The notes beneath the pieces are model-generated. The model searched no databases and was not told the DNA's origin. It saw only the letters and a list, made by a program, of their open reading frames with translations. The translations under genes were made by a program, and so were the position numbers. This document shows, piece after piece, positions 42,645 through 53,171 of a stretch of 64,000 bases of DNA (within the stretch, counting starts at the first letter, position 1; every line of letters begins with the position of its first letter). The DNA is from Caprella mutica (lineage: Eukaryota > Arthropoda > Malacostraca > Amphipoda > Caprellidae), in the NCBI GenBank assembly GCA_947561585.1, contig CANNZV010001606.1:143564-207563 (forward strand). The letters are read 5' to 3'.

Positions 42645-45600
42645 AGCTCATTCAGAGTGGTTTTGGGGTTCATTGTTAATTGCAGTTTAGTATCCCTCTT
42701 ATTTATTTTTCATACAGCTCCGTGTTTTTTGTTTGGATATATTGATAACTTCAGTTTCTACTATATTGAAGTTCAACAGAAGACAGTAAAATAAATAAAA
42801 AAATGCATACCCTTCATACGTACATGAAGTCACAAAACGAACACGGTTATTCTAATTCTTTCAGTATAATTTCTCTATTTAATTTATAATCTATAAAAAT
42901 AATTAACATCCTTTCTATCCGCCCATCACTTATTTAACAAAATAATTTTAATTTCTTCATTTTCTAGAAAACGAATATGAAGAAATCTAATTTAATAATT
43001 AATTGAATAAGTAATGTGTATTATATTACATATGAGTCACTAATTCTGAAATACAAAAGGGAAGTAAAGAGGCAACATCTTTCGGTAATTATCATTTTTG
43101 TCTTAAGATTTTACGCATTTGTTCATACAGAAAAAACTTTATGTATAACGTGAAAATATTTTGACAGTGAAAAATATTTCTTTTTTTAAATCTTTCTTTG
43201 ATGAATCTCGACTGAAAAATACAGTTTCTTCATTATCAAATCTGTAACATACCTCCGTTCTTCACAGCTGAATGATCCACAGTGATTATGTTCTACAAAA
43301 ACCAATAATAATTACTCCTACCAATTATTCTTAAAAATAGTGTTTCTTGAAGGTCTACTGTACGAGTTCACGTGTCTGCTCTAAAACGGAGCAAGTGACG
43401 AAGTCTGCAGCAGCAACACACACTCTCCCCACCACCTCACAGTACAATGTAAGCCACACTGAGACTGAAGATACACTGGTACTCTAGGTACATAGTAAAT
43501 ACTGTAGAGGTGCTCTTAGTAATTGATTTATTACATAATAGTAAATAGAACTAAGTAAATAAGTATAGTTAGAGTGAACTATGCATTGGTGAATAGTTAT
43601 TTGCATCTAGAGTTATTAATTAGTGTAGTATAAAATAGTTTTTGACACATTTGTTATTTGCCATTTAAAGTGTTGAACTCATGATACGCTCCATGCATTT
43701 AGAACTGTAAATTATTGGATTTTTCATATAAAAACACAACTGAGGTAATTATATTAATTTGTACTTGCATTCATTATACTGGTTACGCTACAAATAGTAC
43801 CCTATTGAAGTTCGGTGATATCACAAGAAATATATTGATTTAATTTGTGAATATTAATAAAACAATCATTATATTATTGACTGTATATCTACGATGAAAA
43901 CATCCAAAAATATTTACTTCAGTCGCATTTTTTCATACATTCAGGTGTGTAATTTATGCAATAATGCATTGATTACGAAATTACAATTTAATTATTTCAC
44001 ACATACGATATTTGTTACAAAAAAACAACAATGCACTTTAGTTTGTATAAAATTCATACTTAGAATTGACAAATAGTTATAAGAAAAATATAAGTCAACT
44101 CAAATTCTAAAATAGAATATCATATTATTATATGAAACAAATTTAAATAAATATTTCTTTCATTGAGACTCGGTTAATAATAATATGATAATAAACTATT
44201 GGATATCTTCAGGAGTAAAATTTATGAAATGAATAAACTTTAATAATAATTGTATTCAATGTATATTATTACGAAGCAGTATTTAAAAAATATATTTGTT
44301 TTTACCACTTTTTAAAAACTTGCATCGTGAGTTGAACAATGAGGATGTCTTGTTTCATATCTTAATGGACAGCAAAAAATTTCTCTTGTTGATAGGAGAG
44401 CATTTACAATGGAGTAAAATAATGTCATTTCAGTTTAAAAATTCGATTCATGAAAATATTGAATTAATTCTCAATTTTTGCATAGTTTGTAATTTTGCAT
44501 CGTTTTTTTCGCACTGTGTATTTGTAATTGTATACTGACGGTCCTGTTTATTCTTCATTAAATTTTTATCATTTCTTATTGAAAATTAATCTTAATTATT
44601 AAGGCTCGACTCCACATATTTTTTACCCGTTTTTCGATATTTTCAAACGAATGAACGAAAGTACATAGGAGCTTATTTCTTCCAGACGTTTTTTTACAAA
44701 TTGTGGCGAAATTTGAAATATGTTTACTGTCCCTTTAAATTAAAGTTGATGTATTGTTACCTGTTAGATACCATTGACTTATTGAAATTAGCACGAATAT
44801 TGTAGTTGATTTCCATATTATAATTTTACTCTCTTCTAATTTAAACAAATGTTTCATATCTTTAAACAGACCATTATAGCTGATGTAATATTTAAATGTT
44901 ATATATTATAAGTTAGGTTCATTATAAATTGAATGCAGCTCAGATGTGATGTCATAGGTGTCAAATTTAGATCCCAATATATTTGTTACTGCCATAAGCC
45001 TGAATTATGTCAAGGTGATTGAAACATTATTATTCGGCTTTTCTCTTCTGCAGAATAATTTAATATCGCTGCATTCCAGAAGTAAACTAAATAATTTGAT
45101 GTCCCGTTAGAAATAAAATAGAATCATCCGTACTGTAGTTTCACTGCACAGAATTATCATTTTCAATTTGATTGGATGAGTACCGAAGTTATATCCAATC
45201 ATTTGCTCTAATGTTTACTAAAAAAATAAATATTTTTATGGTTATCTGTTATATTCGAGAGAAATTATATAATGTACACTATTGGTTGGCTTCTAAATCG
45301 TATTGAATTCAATGAAGATAATGTATTTTATATCGATAGAAATTATAGTTGTTATAAGGAAACCCACTGAATCCCAATTTATTTCTATTTTGATATCGTT
45401 TTGTTCATTCTGATTATCTGCCATTAATATTTCTGAAAATCAGAAAGTAATTGTTATTATTGGAGAAAAATAAGACATTGGAGATATATTTTAATCATTC
45501 AAAAGGTATAATAAAATATCCAGGAAAAGTATGGAGTTGTGGTTATATTAGCTTCAATATACATATATAAAGATACGTATAAGAAGTTTATGTCATGATG

Positions 45601-46411
45601 TATAAGCCAATTTTTAGATGTTATAAGAATCGTAGAAAACCACTGTAACCATCACGCAAATACGCTGATTGCATTCATAATAAGTTATTCATTTATATAA
45701 AATTCAGTCCGTTTCGACGAGCATTCGTGGCACAGATTCCATAATATTGAGACTCATAATATATTTCTCTCACTATATATTTACCAGCAAATTTCAATGA
45801 AATAATAATAACAGAATTTAAAATCATTTATAATTTATGAATAAATGTAGTCTCTTGAGTCAATTTACTTTCTTTGCGATCACAATGTGGAAATAAATCT
45901 TCTTAAACTTTTTCCCTGCAAGATATGAATAATGTATCGCAAAGTGAACAAATTATTCTCGTATACTGCGGTCATATTTCTTTGGTGTTCTTTACTGAAG
46001 CAAAAGACTGTGTTAAATTCAAACACTTGACTACTGCATAACTCTTATTGAGGGATGTTCTACATTATTTGAGATTTTAAAAATTGTTAAGAATGTATGT
46101 CAACATTCAATGGAAATGCTATGAGTATGTTATTGGCATATAATATTTCTTTCTTTAAAACTATTTTTTTCCTATATAATATAAATAATATTATACGCAA
46201 TCGAATTATATCTCCAATCAATAAATTCATTACTTTTTATTGGCAACGTATTAATTCATTCAAGCCAAGCTGCTAATAGATATATTAATATGATATATTC
46301 GTGCAAGATAAATATGTGCTCTGTATTTTAATACATCAACGTCATTCTTTGATTTATTTAATCATGTATTCAAAATAAATAATGAACTTTTTCGATTCTA
46401 TATTAAATATC
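42645..46411. other. AT-rich stretch without recognised genes
   Basis: Nothing supported. 43,370-43,470 is locally less AT-rich. Open frames up to about 80 codons (44,296-44,538) have no motif. Confidence 0.5.
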
Positions 46412-47084
46412 GGGACTAGGCTGATATTCTTAAAACGAATTTGCCGAAACCAAATTTGCCGAAAACTAGTTCTCCGACCGGATACTCCGATTAAATGTTT
46501 GCCGAATTCCAAATTTGCCAAAAAAGGATTGTCCAAAATACTGATTTACCGAATGACAAGTTTACCGAAAGACGAATTGGTCGGAAATCAAATCTAATGT
46601 AAGTAAAAAGAACATTCTGTGTGACCTTGTATTTTTATCATTACATCTTATGCATAAAAACAAACACATTTCTTATATGAATATTACATTACTATTTCTA
46701 TATTTATTAATTTGTATCCCGCTAATTCAGTATCATTTTGTTAATTTCTTATGACTAAATATATAAATTAAATATCAATTTTACTGGATATTAATTTGAC
46801 ATTACGAATAAAGTGTCGATAGAAATATATGTTCTTAACTGAAAAAAAAATATTCATGCAAGTGACTCAGCCATTGAAGCCAGAGGTTTATTGGGAAGGT
46901 ATAAACATAACTATTAGTTATGTTATTCATTAATAACAATTTTAAACAAAATAACATATGATACTGCGGGAAATATTAGAACGCAAGAGATTATACAATA
47001 AACTAATTGGATATTCTTAAATTGAGTGAAAATTAAAACTTTTTTCAAAGATGTTTGCTTATGATACTAATTGGTAAAGGTAAA

Positions 47085-47300
47085 GATTGGTAGTAAGGTA
47101 ATGAATGATTGGTAGTAAGTGAAAGGATTTGTAGTAAGATAAGGATTTGTAGTGAGGTAAGGATTACTACTAAGGTAATGATTGGTAGTAAGATGATCAT
47201 TGGTAGTAAGGTAAAGATTGGAAGTAAGGAAAGGATTTGTAGTAAGGTAAAAATTTGTAGTAAGGTACGGACTGGTAATGAGATACTGATTAATAAGGTA
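47085..47300. repeat. Tandem repeat inside FB3, about 18-20-bp units
   Basis: About eleven imperfect copies of GATTGGTAGTAAGGTAA-type words (variants GATTTGTAGTAAG, GAAGTAAGGAAAG). The frames over it on both strands are word translations. Confidence 0.8.
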
Positions 47301-47684
47301 TCCAATATCAAGAAAAATATCCTAGTGATTTTATGTAATTAGATTGTATAAACATTATAAGCAATCTAAATATAAATATGGGTGCATAATCCTATTTAAA
47401 GAAGATCGTAAAAACTTAGATAAATTTAAACTTCATAAATCATACGATAAAAGTAAGTCAAAATGCCTACCTATAAATCTTATGCATAACAGGCATGTAA
47501 ACCTAATTGGCAAACAATATTGTATCGGTGCATCTCTAAACATGAGGAGAAAACAAAATAAATATATATCATCACTGCATCAAAAACAAAACAGTTTACA
47601 TGGCATTTTCACAAAAATGTAAAATAAACACGTTAGTAACAAACGATCTAAAAACAAGCCAAACGCTCAAATGAAAGAATTGTA

Positions 47685-48675
47685 CCGGGTGACCAATGAA
47701 AAACTGGTCGAAAGTAAATGCTTACAACTTCAAAAGTAATTTATGTAGAAAGGTAAAACAAAAACCAAATAAAAGAATATATTCTCAAGTTTTATTCGGT
47801 ATATAACAAAAGTTCGAAATTCTCACCGCTGGGCTTAATACAGAGATTGATCCTTATTTTTAAAAATTAGCGATTACGGCAACTAATATATTTTGGTTAC
47901 TTCACCTATCTCTTGCTTCAAGTCTTCAATCATGTTTGGTTTCAATTTAAATACCTTATCTTTAACATATATCAGAGATAAAATCCAAAGGTGAAAGGTC
48001 AAGGGACTTAGTTGGACAGAGAAAACGGTTCGGTGCGAAATATCTTGTCCTCGAAGTAATTTTTCAATCAGTACACTGCAGACAAGAATGCGTATGCAGT
48101 TGAAGTGTCACAATGAAACCAAAAGTCAAGATGATTGTCGTCAGTCATTACAGTATTTAACATTTCAATGTATCTGTTGGTGTTTAAAGAACAAACATTT
48201 TCAGTCTGTACATCTTTAAAAATATGGACCCTGCATGGATTATGCGAACTCAAACCGCACCGAACTGTCACTTTCGCCGAGTTCAATGGTTTCTCAAACA
48301 ATTCATTTCTTGTCCATTTATTGAACAAATTCTCAACCATTTTAATTTTTATATCCTTGTTGTATTGAATGGAATATTTTCTATTAACTTTAGTTGCAGA
48401 TCTGCTTGAATGATAATGTGTAGAAATGAAAACACGTTATTCAATAGTTAGTTGCATAATGATTCATGAGGGTTGATTAAAATGTGTTGACGAAATAACT
48501 ATTATGTTTAATTAAGATATATGTATCCCTAATTCGTTAGTTTACAATATCTTTGATATCAAAGAAAACTTGAGAATATAATTTTTTATGTGATATATGT
48601 TTCATCTTTCTACACCAATTACTTATTGAGTTATATAAGCATTTACTTTCGACCAGTTTTTTATTGGTCACCCGG
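47685..48675 (-). mobile_element. Mariner-like transposon, internally deleted
   Basis: Inverted ends of about 120 bp start CCGGGTGACCAAT, continue AAAACTGGTCGAAAGTAAAT and are recognisable to ATATTCTCAAGTTTT. The element is flanked by TA on both sides (47,683-47,684 and 48,676-48,677), the Tc1/mariner target. The minus strand carries the C-terminal part of a transposase. At 991 bp the element is shorter than the usual 1.2-1.3 kb, and the N-terminal DNA-binding part is missing. It inserted into FB3. Confidence 0.85.
47830..48340 (-). pseudogene. Mariner-like transposase remnant
   Basis: Codons from 48,340 down to 48,068 read VTVRCGLSSHNPC, NTNRYIEMLNTVMTD and DFWFHCDTSTAYAF. These are the counterparts of 'VTVWCG(I/V)S', 'RY.EML' and 'WFQQDGATAHTA' in Tc1/mariner DDE transposases; the Asp of the 'QDGA' motif is seen as CD. 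Further on, in shifted frames, come CPTKSLDLSPLDF ('P.SPDL.P.D.FLWG'), then KPNMIEDLKQEIGEV, the usual C-terminal order, with frameshifts and stops. It encodes no functional enzyme. Confidence 0.7.
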
Positions 48676-49079
48676 TATAATGCTCCCAAATCTGACAGAC
48701 TGATACTGACTGAATAAAGGTAGGACGTCATTTAAATAAGAACAAGGACAAAGATCCATTTTGTGGTGCAAAGAAGAACGATTGCTATGATTAATGAAGA
48801 GATTGATTCTAGGATCATTTAGTGTAACTAAGGGTTATGAATTCGTTGTTTCGTGTCTTTTTCTGTAACTTTTGTGTAATTTCACATTTTGTTTTGTTTG
48901 GCAAATTTGTTTTTCGGTGAATCCTCACTTCAGCAAATCCATTTTCGACAAATATACGTTCCAGTAAATTCGTATTCGTATAATCCTATTCGGCGAATTA
49001 GGTTCCGGCAAATTTGTTTCCGGAAAATTTGGTTTCAGCGAATTCGTGTTCGGGCAATCCGCCGGATATCTTTATAATC

Positions 49080-49697
49080 ATAATCAAATTCATTATCATA
49101 CCAAATAACTAGGGTTATGAATCAATAAACTAATTCCCTTTCATAAATGTAAAATAAATGTTAGCAACCAGAAGAAAGTTTTATTAAATCTCTAATTTAT
49201 CAATATTATAAGTAATAACATTATTAATTGTTATACCCAAGGAAGAATTACACGATACACAGTAATTTGAGGTTAAATACCTAAAATTTCACTAACCTAT
49301 TTAGATATTGCTAATCACATTATAGGTATCGCCGAAAGAAACAGAAAAACCTAAAATTGGTTTTTACATCAAATTAATATTTTCGGGAAAGATTGGATAT
49401 TTTTCTCCAATCATTGAATAAGTTCTGTCAAGCTTTACTTATATTTGTATTTATTATACTGCATGCATAATGCATATACATTATACGAGAAGTAGCGAAG
49501 AGTAAGATGAGTTTTCGTTTCCAAAATTTTAAGTTTACGTTATTGCTTCTATATCACATGTCCCATGACAGCAAGAGGAGCTGAGTGTATCTCTATGTAC
49601 CTATTGATCTCGTCTGTATAATAAAACTGGTATAAAAGTAATTCACTTTGTCACAATTTAATTCAGGTTTAAAATATTGACAGTGGTATATATATAT
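49080..49697. other. Spacer between FB3 and FB2
   Basis: About 630 bp of AT-rich DNA with nothing recognised except a short TA run (49,688-49,702) next to FB2. Confidence 0.6.
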
Positions 49698-50368
49698 ATA
49701 TACCACGGGGCTAGGACAATTACCACCCAGACAACTGTCACCCAGACAATTGCCAAACATACAATTGCCACCACCGGACAATTAACACCACTGGACAATT
49801 GCCACCCAGACAATTGCTACCCTAATGATTATTGTTAGAATTGTGATATAAGGCTTCAAGTAATAGATATTGTGAATATCATAGACTAGAAAAAAATGAA
49901 TTGTATTGAATTCTATAAATCTGTAGTTAAAAATAATTCATTAGTGTTTCATTGTTTAACACGTTGCCCGCGTATAGAGATATGACCTTGATTGTCCTAT
50001 TGCGTCATAATTCCCGCGCTTCTAACTTCAGTCTGACGCTAGCTGTCATCGTGAGAGGTGGTGAGTATGTTTCTCTGCTTATACTGATTTGAGTTATCAA
50101 AGAAAACTGTTGGCACACGGGTGGTTCAATACGCACCATCTAAATATAATAATTTTATTATTGCGTATTGTGCCACAGGTGTACCAAGTACTTATTGGGC
50201 CACTTGTGGCCCAATACGCAATTAGATAATACGAAAGAATATATTTTTTTCTATTTAGAGCTTTTAGAGTGCCATTGAATAATAATTATCTGTTAATTCA
50301 AAACAGTATATTCTTAGAGGGTAATTTTATGATTTATATGTATATACCATTTTTTCACCCCTACAGTA

Positions 50369-52090
50369 ATGGAGGCTTCATCATTTTATGGAAAACCCTC
50401 CGTAAGAGAACCATCTGAAGATGAAATCCTATCAAATGATTCGTCTGATGATGACTATGTGGCCGAATCTAGTAGTGAAGTTAGCGATTGTGAAGATTCA
50501 GATTCTTCAATAGAAGAAAATGTGGAAAATATCCCCCCACTTGACACAAACCGTGATTCATCAGAACAATGGGAACCAGTGACAGTCACGCAACGTAAAT
50601 TTGCTTTTGCAGGGAAGGAAGGACTTCTTGTGGATTTACCTCGAAATGAAGATGGTAAAATCTTTCCAATTGACATTTACAAGCTTTTCATTACAAATGA
50701 ATTGTTGGAAATGATAAGTGATGCAACTAACTTGTATGCTGAGCAAGTTAGAGAGACCCATGCTGTCACTCGAAGATCTCGATTGGTGTCATGGCAAGAT
50801 ACAACTCCTGATGAAATAATGAAATTCTTTGCGATCATTATCTACATGGGATTAGTTCACAAACCTGAAATATCTCTATACTGGTCTAAATCTATGATTT
50901 ATGATGATTCCTTTGTGACGAAAGTAATGACCAGAGAGAGATTTGAACTACTGTGGGGTTTCATTCACTTTTCAGACAATGCTGACACTGCCAACAGAAG
51001 AAATCGTTTGCATAAAATTCAACCTTTAGTGGATAAACTATTGACACAATTTCAAGGGGTTTATGAGCCAGGTGAGGATTTGATTTTAGATGAGAGTATG
51101 ATCCCTTTCAGAGGACGATTGATATTTAGGCAGTACTTACCAGGGAAAGCACACAAATATGGCATGAAATTGTACAAGTTGTGCACCCCAGAAGCTTACA
51201 CATGGAATATCATCGTCCATTCTGGTGCAACTCCTCAAAAACATGGACTTAGTTCTACTGAATCTCTGTCTGTAGGAATATGTGGCGATCTATTGAACAA
51301 GGGCAGGACATTGTTTGCCGATAACTACTATTCTTCTGTTCCCTTAGCAGAATATCTAATGACTAAGAAAACATATTACTGTGGAACGGTTAGAGCTAAC
51401 AGGAAACATCTTGCAGCAGAAGTTAAATCCGCTAAATTGAAGAAAGGAGGAATAAAATCAGCAGAAAACCTAAAAGGAGTTAAATTTTATAATTGGCGAG
51501 ATAAAAGAAATGTCTTGACAATTTCAACAGTACCTGAACATGGAGCAGGCCTCATCTCAAACGGAAAGAAAAACAGAAATGGTGATGACGTTTTCAAACC
51601 GCCAAGTGTTTTGGCATATAACAAAGCTAAAAAAGGCGTTGATATGTCTGATCAGTTGAGTTCCTATTACTCGGTCTTGAGGAAGTCAAAGAAGTGGTAT
51701 AGGAAAATTGCGTTTGAGCTCCTAGGTGGAACATCTGTTGTGAATGCTCATATTCTTTACCAGAAGTACTGCGACAGCAAGATGAATTTGCGAAAGTTCA
51801 CAGAATCACTCATTCTTTCGGTTATCACTGGAAATCCAACAGAAGACATACGATGTGGGAAAAGAAAACTGAGTCTAAACATCACAAATCCTCAAACTCA
51901 TGTGATTACTGAAGCAGATGGACCTAAGAGAAAATCGCGTAAACGCTGCAAAGGCTGCTATGAAAAAATTTCACTAATTGAAGGCTTCAAAGTTGCAGTC
52001 AATAAAGCTCGTAGAATATCTACCTACTGCAATGTATGCCCTGATCAACCATATCTTTGTTTGCCATGTTTCGCTGAAAAACACTCATAA
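50369..52090 (+). CDS. piggyBac transposase, 573 aa
   Basis: Cut-and-paste transposase that excises without footprint and inserts at TTAA. Residues 1-65 are acidic and Ser-rich (SNDSSDDDYVAESSSEVSDC), as usual at the N-terminus. The DDE domain (about 105-450) includes W142, the first Asp in LILDESMIPFRGR (D241), the second in TLFADNYYSS (D318), and the third in GVDMSDQ (D425, with the accompanying D428). The C-terminus is a cysteine-rich binding domain with C527/C530, C554/C557 and C564/C567. All key residues are present, and the length is close to the 594 aa of the founding piggyBac protein. ATG 50,369 is preceded by 'ttttttcacccctacag', which could be a leader-intron acceptor. It looks functional. 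Confidence 0.95.
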   Translation: MEASSFYGKPSVREPSEDEILSNDSSDDDYVAESSSEVSDCEDSDSSIEENVENIPPLDTNRDSSEQWEPVTVTQRKFAFAGKEGLLVDLPRNEDGKIFPIDIYKLFITNELLEMISDATNLYAEQVRETHAVTRRSRLVSWQDTTPDEIMKFFAIIIYMGLVHKPEISLYWSKSMIYDDSFVTKVMTRERFELLWGFIHFSDNADTANRRNRLHKIQPLVDKLLTQFQGVYEPGEDLILDESMIPFRGRLIFRQYLPGKAHKYGMKLYKLCTPEAYTWNIIVHSGATPQKHGLSSTESLSVGICGDLLNKGRTLFADNYYSSVPLAEYLMTKKTYYCGTVRANRKHLAAEVKSAKLKKGGIKSAENLKGVKFYNWRDKRNVLTISTVPEHGAGLISNGKKNRNGDDVFKPPSVLAYNKAKKGVDMSDQLSSYYSVLRKSKKWYRKIAFELLGGTSVVNAHILYQKYCDSKMNLRKFTESLILSVITGNPTEDIRCGKRKLSLNITNPQTHVITEADGPKRKSRKRCKGCYEKISLIEGFKVAVNKARRISTYCNVCPDQPYLCLPCFAEKHS

Positions 52091-52121
52091 CTTTACATAT
52101 TTTGTTCATAGCTAATTTACA

Positions 52122-52386
52122 GGAATAGAATGTTTGCAATTTTGATTATACCATTTAACCAAAAGGATAGTTATATTTCAGAATATCATATTATTTACAT
52201 TGTTTACAATGAAATTATTTATTTGAATAAGATTTATGTTATTTTTTATTAGAATAGAAAGTTTGCAATTTTGATTATACTATTTAACCAAAAGGATAGT
52301 TATTTTTCAGAATATCATATTAATTACAGTGTTTACAATGGAATTATTTATTTGAATATGATCTATGTTAATTTCTTATTTTTATT
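52122..52386 (+). repeat. Tandem duplication in the piggyBac 3' region
   Basis: GAATAGAA(T/A)GTTTGCAAT begins at 52,123 and again at 52,252. The 129-bp units match over their whole length with about ten differences and also share TTTAACCAAAAGGATAG. It lies between the transposase stop and the right terminus and does not affect coding. Confidence 0.9.
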
Positions 52387-53171
52387 AAATATTTAATATC
52401 CAAATATCATTCATTTTATTAAACAACCCTTTAGCTATCTGTAAAACTTGTCAGAATTTTTAATTTGTGATTTATATCGGAGTTATAAGAGTTTTCCCTA
52501 AACCTCAAAAAAAAAAAATTGACACACGGGTGTACCAATACGCAATGAAGAAATTATGGTGTTGGTACACATGTGGCGCAATTCGCGGGGAACGTGTTAA
52601 TCTTCTCCGTTTATAATATATTTAGGATCTATAATTATAAAAAGCATACAGTTAAAACCCTAAATATTATTATCAGCATTCTTGACTTGAATTTTCTCTT
52701 AATTAAGTAGTAGTACTATAAATACCTATTGTTTGTCCATTATCAACTAATGACATAATATATAGAACTTTACTGGGTCAGATGATAGAGACTTTTATCA
52801 ACAAAGTTTAAAAATTCATAATGAAAAATGTAAAAAGGAGTTTAATTTTTTTCAAATAAGTACATAATTTGATCGACTATTTCTATGATAGTGGTGATAA
52901 AGGAATAAATATTCAATATATAATGATCGATTGTATAACAGAAATATAGTTAATTATGGTATAAAAACAATATTTAATTTATTATTTAGCCAATTGGAAT
53001 AATTTATTTTATTAAATAACAATAAATGATGAATGAAGAAATATATGTCTTAAAATGTCCATAATTGATAATTATTCGTATGAAAATACTATGCATATTT
53101 TATCACTATCTTTAAGATGCCTGATTAAAATTATTTTTGTGGCAATTTTCCGTGTGGTCACGATGTACCAC

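Larger units (their letters stand above)
46412..49070. mobile_element. Foldback element FB3
   Basis: The left arm (46,412-46,590) starts GGGACTAGG and has about nine words close to AATTTGCCGAAAAC (CGAATTTGCCGAAACC, CCAAATTTGCCAAAA, CAAGTTTACCGAAAGAC). The right arm (48,897-49,070) has the words inverted (GGCAAATTTGTTTTTCGG, CGGCAAATTTGTTTCCGG). The ends are taken at GGGACTAGG and CCGGATATC; no clean target duplication was found, so the borders are approximate. The interior holds a 19-bp-unit tandem repeat, a 92-codon basic frame (47,344-47,622) of unknown meaning, and an inserted mariner relic. No foldback transposase is visible. Confidence 0.7.
49960..52596 (+). mobile_element. piggyBac transposon, apparently complete
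   Basis: 13-bp terminal inverted repeats CACGTTGCCCGCG (49,960-49,972) and CGCGGGGAACGTG (52,584-52,596) differ at one position and are flanked by TTAA on both sides (49,956-49,959 and 52,597-52,600). Subterminal repeats of a word close to CCAATACGCAAT with a nearby palindromic ACACNNGTG occur at 50,111-50,135, 50,161-50,187 and 50,198-50,222 on the left and at 52,521-52,546 and 52,562-52,583 on the right; these are likely transposase-binding sites. The 2,637-bp length and the single long frame are normal for an autonomous piggyBac. Confidence 0.95.
49707..53162. mobile_element. Foldback element FB2, with a piggyBac inserted
   Basis: The left arm (49,707-49,822) starts GGGGCTAGGACAATTACC and repeats ACAATTGCCACCCAG-type words, the same vocabulary as FB1. 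The right end is short: one word, GTGGCAATTTTCCG, then TGTGGTCACG. Direct repeats ATATACCAC (49,698-49,706) and ATGTACCAC (53,163-53,171) differ at one position. Without the piggyBac the element would be about 815 bp, close to FB1 (876 bp). Interior blocks around 52,620-52,790 match FB1 around 2,640-2,790 (for example 'ataaatacctattgttt'). The piggyBac therefore landed in an existing FB2 copy. Confidence 0.8.

Noticed and set aside
47045..47342. Overlapping open frames of 88 and 77 codons on opposite strands
   Set aside because: Both are translations of the 18-20-bp tandem repeat inside FB3; the alternating Ile/Leu/Lys patterns follow the repeat period.
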